Assembly: GCA_033762625.1 (NCBI GenBank)
Contig: JANRLI010000003.1
Span: forward strand, 1-64,000
Reading direction: 5' to 3'
DNA: 64,000 nt
Origin: Alphaproteobacteria bacterium
GTDB lineage: Bacteria; Pseudomonadota; Alphaproteobacteria; UBA9219; RGZA01
Shown: piece after piece, positions 60,319 through 64,000 of the stretch
Numbering within the stretch: the stretch's first letter is position 1
Layout: every line of letters begins with the position of its first letter
Position numbers and translations under genes: made by a program
Notes under the pieces: generated by a model
What the model was told of the DNA's origin: nothing
The model's input: only the letters and a program-made list of their open reading frames with translations
Databases searched by the model: none

Positions 60319-61248
60319 TTATGAAAGGTGAAAGACACGCACCGGATGAATGGCATGGCCATCAATCTTTGCCAGAGCCACACATTCATCATTATGTTTG
60401 ACCATGATGATTTCGGTGCTTTGCAAAGATGTGATACGCAACGGGTGCACGATCACATGTTGGCCTTGCCGCAAGCGGCGCGTCTCTACCTCATTGACAG
60501 CCAAAGCCGGGATGTCGTCCAGCACGGTTGCAAGAGGCGATAATACGGTCTGGAACCTTTCCAGACCGCCCTCTTTTTGCCCGATTTCTTCAAGGGTTTC
60601 CAGCGAAATCGCGTTCGTTAACGTGAATGGGCCGCAGGCTAGCCGTTTCAATGTCTTAACATACCCCAAACATCCCATTGTGCGGCCTAAATCACGTGCC
60701 AGCGAGCGTATATACGTGCCTTTGGAGCAATCTACGATAAAGTTGGCCGAATGCTCGTCGGGGCTTCCCATATAGTCAAACCGTGTAATGGTTACTTCAC
60801 GGGTTTGTAATTCCACGGTCTCGCCAGCACGTGCAAGGTCATAGGCGCGTTCGCCATTCACGTGCAATGCAGAAAATTGCGGCGGCATTTGTTGAAACGT
60901 GCCTCGGAATTGCTCCAGTGCTTTTGCTATCATATCTGGTGTTGGACGGTTTACAGATGTTGCTGTAATTTGCCCTGTGTAATCATCCGTGTTGCGGCTT
61001 TCGCCCCAGATGGCGGTGAAGGCATAGGATTTTTTTCCGTCCAATACATATGAGATAAGTTTAGTCGCTTCGCCAAGTGCAATCGGCAAAACCCCAGTTG
61101 CAAAAGGGTCAAGTGTACCGCCATGCCCTGCTTTATCTGCGTTTAGAAGCCACTTCACGCGGCCAAGCGCCTGCGTGGAGGAAAGCCCCGCGGGCTTATC
61201 CAGCGTGAGCCAGCCGTTTATTTTATTGCGCGGTTTCTTGTTGTTCAT
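60319..61248 (-). CDS. truB: tRNA pseudouridine(55) synthase
   Basis: TruB makes pseudouridine 55 in the T-loop of tRNAs and helps tRNA folding. The 309 residues include the motif [15 protein letters not shown] with the catalytic D47, [17 protein letters not shown], and [14 protein letters not shown]. It heads the truB-rpsO-pnp block. The usual upstream neighbour rbfA lies 614 bp away, separated by a gene on the opposite strand, so truB probably has its own promoter here. Confidence 0.97.
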   Translation of the reverse strand: MNNKKPRNKINGWLTLDKPAGLSSTQALGRVKWLLNADKAGHGGTLDPFATGVLPIALGEATKLISYVLDGKKSYAFTAIWGESRNTDDYTGQITATSVNRPTPDMIAKALEQFRGTFQQMPPQFSALHVNGERAYDLARAGETVELQTREVTITRFDYMGSPDEHSANFIVDCSKGTYIRSLARDLGRTMGCLGYVKTLKRLACGPFTLTNAISLETLEEIGQKEGGLERFQTVLSPLATVLDDIPALAVNEVETRRLRQGQHVIVHPLRITSLQSTEIIMVKHNDECVALAKIDGHAIHPVRVFHLS

Positions 61249-61359
61249 AAATGTGAAATGGCAACATCATGGTTAACAGGTATTTGAATTATATTTTAAA
61301 TGTATTTTAAGTGACAGAGCATAGAGTGGGTGAATATTCAAGCGGTAATGGAGTCTTTT

Positions 61360-61728
61360 ATGGCCATAGATTACAAGCTGAGTGCTGATGAAAAGCGAGC
61401 AATTACCCAGATCCGTCAGCATGCCGAAGTAGCGGCCAATCGTAAAGTTCATGGCGAATATGCCAAACACGACCCCAGCGACCCCCAGGTACGGAAATTA
61501 GCCGACAAATATGTCGATGAAGTTCAGCGCAATCTGTATCAGCGCACCAAAGGCGAATACAAGCCGGGCACAACCCTGAATGGCGATTTCTATACATCAG
61601 GTACAAAAGATAATTTAAAGCTTCGCTGTGCATCAAAGCCCAAGACGTTCGATATACCGTCGTCATGGATAAAAAGAGAAGGCCGACATTGCGGCGAAGA
61701 GTGGACCCCAAAAGATCTGGGGTTATAA
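61360..61728 (+). CDS. hypothetical protein inserted between rbfA and truB on the opposite strand
   Basis: I do not recognise a family. The ATG at 61360 follows GGAG by six bases and gives 122 residues; in-frame starts upstream at 61330 and 61351 are possible. The protein is soluble and charged: helices at ADEKRAITQIRQHAEVAANRK and VRKLADKYVDEVQRNLYQR, then a Gly/Lys region with two cysteines (LRCASK, RHCGEEW). A TTAACCAT half-site on the minus strand (61276-61269) lies 84 bp upstream. It interrupts an operon that is otherwise strongly conserved. Confidence 0.6.
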   Translation: MAIDYKLSADEKRAITQIRQHAEVAANRKVHGEYAKHDPSDPQVRKLADKYVDEVQRNLYQRTKGEYKPGTTLNGDFYTSGTKDNLKLRCASKPKTFDIPSSWIKREGRHCGEEWTPKDLGL

Positions 61729-61862
61729 CAAAAAGCTATAACTTGGAGACTTGCGATGTTGCTATCAAGCTTATGGAACAAACGTCACAAATTTGCGCAT
61801 ATCTGGTTTTTCTGCTGCCATCCATGGCAGGCATGCAAAAGCCATCATAAATCCAGCGATCA

Positions 61863-62273
61863 TTAATCGTCGTGTTTGGCTAGATCGCGCGCCACATTGG
61901 GGTCGTGCAGAATGCGCTCGATTTTTTCGGCATATTCAAACGATGTGTCCAATTGGAAATGGAGTTGTGGTACAAAACGCAATTCCACATTCTGGGCAAT
62001 CACATTTTTAAAGTAATATTTGTGAGCGTTCAGCGCTTTAACCGTTTCATTGGCGTGTTGCCCGCCCATGGTCACGATATAAGCCGTGGCATTGCGTAAA
62101 TCAGGACTAATCCGCACTTCGGTTACTGTGATAATGCTGCGCGGCAAATCGGCTGGCCAAGGGTAGTCACCATCTTGAAACGATGCGGCAAGCGCATGGC
62201 GCAATTCTTCACCAACGCGAAGCTGGCGGGGGGAACGGCCTGAAGACCCTGTTGGGGTTTTGAATTTTGACAT
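61863..62273 (-). CDS. rbfA: 30S ribosome-binding factor RbfA
   Basis: RbfA helps mature the 5' end of 16S rRNA during 30S assembly. The 136-residue protein has a basic N-terminus (MSKFKTPTGSSGRSPRQLRVGEELRHALAA) and a KH-like fold with ITVTEVRISPDLRNATAYIV and a later ELRFVPQLHFQLDTSFEYAEKIERIL. It follows infB by 12 bp, the conserved order. Downstream the operon is broken by an opposite-strand gene. Confidence 0.96.
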   Translation of the reverse strand: MSKFKTPTGSSGRSPRQLRVGEELRHALAASFQDGDYPWPADLPRSIITVTEVRISPDLRNATAYIVTMGGQHANETVKALNAHKYYFKNVIAQNVELRFVPQLHFQLDTSFEYAEKIERILHDPNVARDLAKHDD

Positions 62274-62285
62274 GATATGTATGAA

Positions 62286-64000
62286 CTAGAGTTGGCGTGC
62301 CACTTCTTCAACTTCGAAGCATTCAATCTGATCACCTTCTTGAATGTTATCGTAGTTTTCAAAGGCCATACCGCATTCATAGCCTTCGCGCACTTCCTTG
62401 ACTTCGTCCTTCATGCGCTTAAGGGTCTTGAGCATACCTTCATGGATAACCACGCTGTCACGCAGCAAGCGAACCTTCGCGCCGCGCTTAACGATACCTT
62501 CGGTAACCTTACAGCCTGCAACCTTACCGGCTTTGGTGATGTTGAAGACTTGAAGGATGGAAGCATAGCCAAGGAACTTCTCGCGCAGATCAGGGGCGAG
62601 GAGGCCGGAGAGCATGCCCTTCACGTCATCCAAGATGTTATAGATGATGGAATAGTAACGGATATCAACCGCATCACGTTTGGCCAAATCACGGGCTTGC
62701 GGGTTTGCGCGCACGTTAAAGCCAATGATAAGCGCATTAGATGCTTTCGCCAAAATCACATCGGATTCTGAGATTGCACCTACTGTCGCATCAAGAACCT
62801 TCACCTTCACTTCGGTGCTGTCGCCGGCAAGTTTATCCAGCGCGCCGCGAATAGCTTCAACCGAGCCCTGCACGTCACCTTTGATAAGCACTGGAACTTC
62901 CTTTGCCACACCTTCACGGATGTTGGTGAACATTTCTTCCAAGGAAGACTTGGTCGCGCTGGCCACTTGTTTGGAAGCCAGTTTGCGGCGTTTACGGAAA
63001 TCGGTGATTTCACGTGCGCGCGCTTCGCTTGCAACTACCACAAAGTCATCGCCGGCTAATGGCACACCGCCAAGACCCAATACTTCAACCGGCTGCGCTG
63101 GCATCGCTTCATCAAGGTTCTTGCCATGGTCATTCACAATTGCGCGAACGCGGCCTTGTTCAATGCCTGATACAACAATATCACCGGTGCGCAAAGTGCC
63201 CTGTTGCACAAGAATGGTTGCAACCGCGCCGCGGCCCTTATCCATCTGCGCTTCAATCACCACGCCTTTGCAGGTGCGGTTGGGGTTTGCCTTCAAATCC
63301 AATACTTCAGCTTGGAGGAGAACGGTTTCAAGAAGCTTATCAAGGTTTTTGCCCGTCTTAGCGGATACTTCCACAGACAGCGTTTCGCCGCCCATTTCTT
63401 CAACCTGTACGTCATATTGCAAAAGGCCCTGGCGAACGCGGTTGGCATCTGCGGTTGGCAAATCTGCCTTGTTGATGGCAACGATGATAGGAACATTCGC
63501 AGCCTTGGCATGCGTAATCGCTTCCACGGTTTGCGGCATTACGCCGTCATTGGCAGCAACAACCAGAATAACGATGTCAGTTACGTTTGCACCGCGTGCA
63601 CGCATTTCGGTAAAGGCGGCGTGGCCCGGTGTATCGATGAAGGTGATTTTACCCTTTGGAATTTCGACCTGATACGCACCAATGTGCTGGGTAATACCGC
63701 CGCTTTCACGTGCAACCACATTGGTTTTACGGATTGCATCGAGCAACGAGGTTTTACCGTGGTCAACGTGGCCCATAATGGTCACGACAGGGGCGCGCGG
63801 CAGCAAATCTTCAGCTTTTTCTGCTGTTTGCTGATCAAGGCCGATTTCAACGTCAGCTTCGGCAACACGGGTGTAGCGGTGACCGAATTCCGATGCCACG
63901 AGTTCCGCGGTATCAGCATCAATCGTCTGGGTAATGGTTGCCATCACCCCAAGCTTCATCAATGATTTGATTACATCGCCCGCGCGTTCGGCCATGCGGT
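62286..64000 (-). CDS. infB: translation initiation factor IF-2 (5'-truncated by window edge)
   Basis: IF-2 is the GTPase that delivers initiator tRNA to the 30S subunit. About 571 residues of the C-terminal part are visible. They include the end of the N2 domain, the G domain with [20 protein letters not shown] and NKADLP, the beta-barrel domain II, and the C-terminal domains ending [13 protein letters not shown] Met codon at 63995 is internal; the whole family has a longer N-terminal region, so the frame continues beyond the window. It is followed by rbfA. Confidence 0.97.
   Translation of the reverse strand, partial: RMAERAGDVIKSLMKLGVMATITQTIDADTAELVASEFGHRYTRVAEADVEIGLDQQTAEKAEDLLPRAPVVTIMGHVDHGKTSLLDAIRKTNVVARESGGITQHIGAYQVEIPKGKITFIDTPGHAAFTEMRARGANVTDIVILVVAANDGVMPQTVEAITHAKAANVPIIVAINKADLPTADANRVRQGLLQYDVQVEEMGGETLSVEVSAKTGKNLDKLLETVLLQAEVLDLKANPNRTCKGVVIEAQMDKGRGAVATILVQQGTLRTGDIVVSGIEQGRVRAIVNDHGKNLDEAMPAQPVEVLGLGGVPLAGDDFVVVASEARAREITDFRKRRKLASKQVASATKSSLEEMFTNIREGVAKEVPVLIKGDVQGSVEAIRGALDKLAGDSTEVKVKVLDATVGAISESDVILAKASNALIIGFNVRANPQARDLAKRDAVDIRYYSIIYNILDDVKGMLSGLLAPDLREKFLGYASILQVFNITKAGKVAGCKVTEGIVKRGAKVRLLRDSVVIHEGMLKTLKRMKDEVKEVREGYECGMAFENYDNIQEGDQIECFEVEEVARQL

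Noticed and set aside
61751-62011. Plus-strand frame after the 122-residue gene
   Set aside because: It overlaps rbfA on the opposite strand, is low in recognisable features and lacks a ribosome site.
1-64000. tRNA, rRNA, CRISPR, IS or prophage genes
   Set aside because: I looked for T-loop patterns, direct-repeat arrays and transposase or integrase motifs and found none that could be supported.

Overview
This window looks like a chromosomal segment of an alphaproteobacterium of moderate GC content. The evidence is a set of lineage-typical genes: an ftsK-lolA-xth row, CarD, a 7Fe ferredoxin, the sucA-sucB-lpd and sucCD TCA operons, a DUF2125 and a DUF4167 protein, PhaR with phaC/phaA/phaB, and the infB-rbfA / truB-rpsO-pnp translation cluster. 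The Micavibrio-like or Rhodospirillales-like lineages would fit, but that placement is inference. I found no rRNA, tRNA, CRISPR array, transposase or integrase. Most of the window is housekeeping.

Layout. 0-5.6 kb (minus): degenerate calcineurin-like protein, ftsK, TPR/2OG-oxygenase, lolA, xth (cut by the window edge), closely spaced or overlapping. 5.6-6.6 kb: carD with a basic tail, two terminators and a Rhizobiales-like palindrome. 7-10.7 kb: a KamA-like radical SAM gene divergent from an aminotransferase, then fdxA. 10.9-14.6 kb (plus): nadA, chorismate mutase fusion, hisC-like aminotransferase, short tyrA. 14.6-23.4 kb (minus): sucC-sucD, then sucA-sucB-lpd and a methyltransferase; a 22-residue membrane microprotein and a large bidirectional terminator lie between the two operons.

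23.6-31.4 kb is the most unusual part. It holds two large DotA/TraY-family membrane proteins and three small membrane proteins with Ser/Thr/Pro-rich or soluble tails, but no other recognisable Dot/Icm component. Both DotA-like genes share a conserved upstream element containing TTAACC, reminiscent of CtrA half-sites; for the second gene it lies over the -35 region of a TATAAT promoter.

31.7-37.2 kb: alaS, DUF2125 protein, two coupled EamA transporters, then a perfect 16-bp parS palindrome. 37.2-41.1 kb (minus): lpxD, a dedicated acyl carrier protein, fabF and a membrane acyltransferase, probably lipid A or surface-polysaccharide chemistry. 41.2-44.8 kb: exported protein, PAS-GGDEF-EAL protein, hypothetical. 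44.9-50 kb: polyhydroxybutyrate cluster (phaR; a PhaE/phasin-like gene overlapping phaC out of frame by 293 bp; phaA; phaB) and a Nudix hydrolase. 50-57.6 kb: methyltransferase, a membrane protein with eight CXXCXG-type motifs, DUF4167, dapF-ftsY-amn and a TauE-type permease. 57.7-64 kb (minus): pnp, rpsO, truB, an opposite-strand insert, rbfA and 5'-truncated infB, with a long hairpin in the pnp leader.
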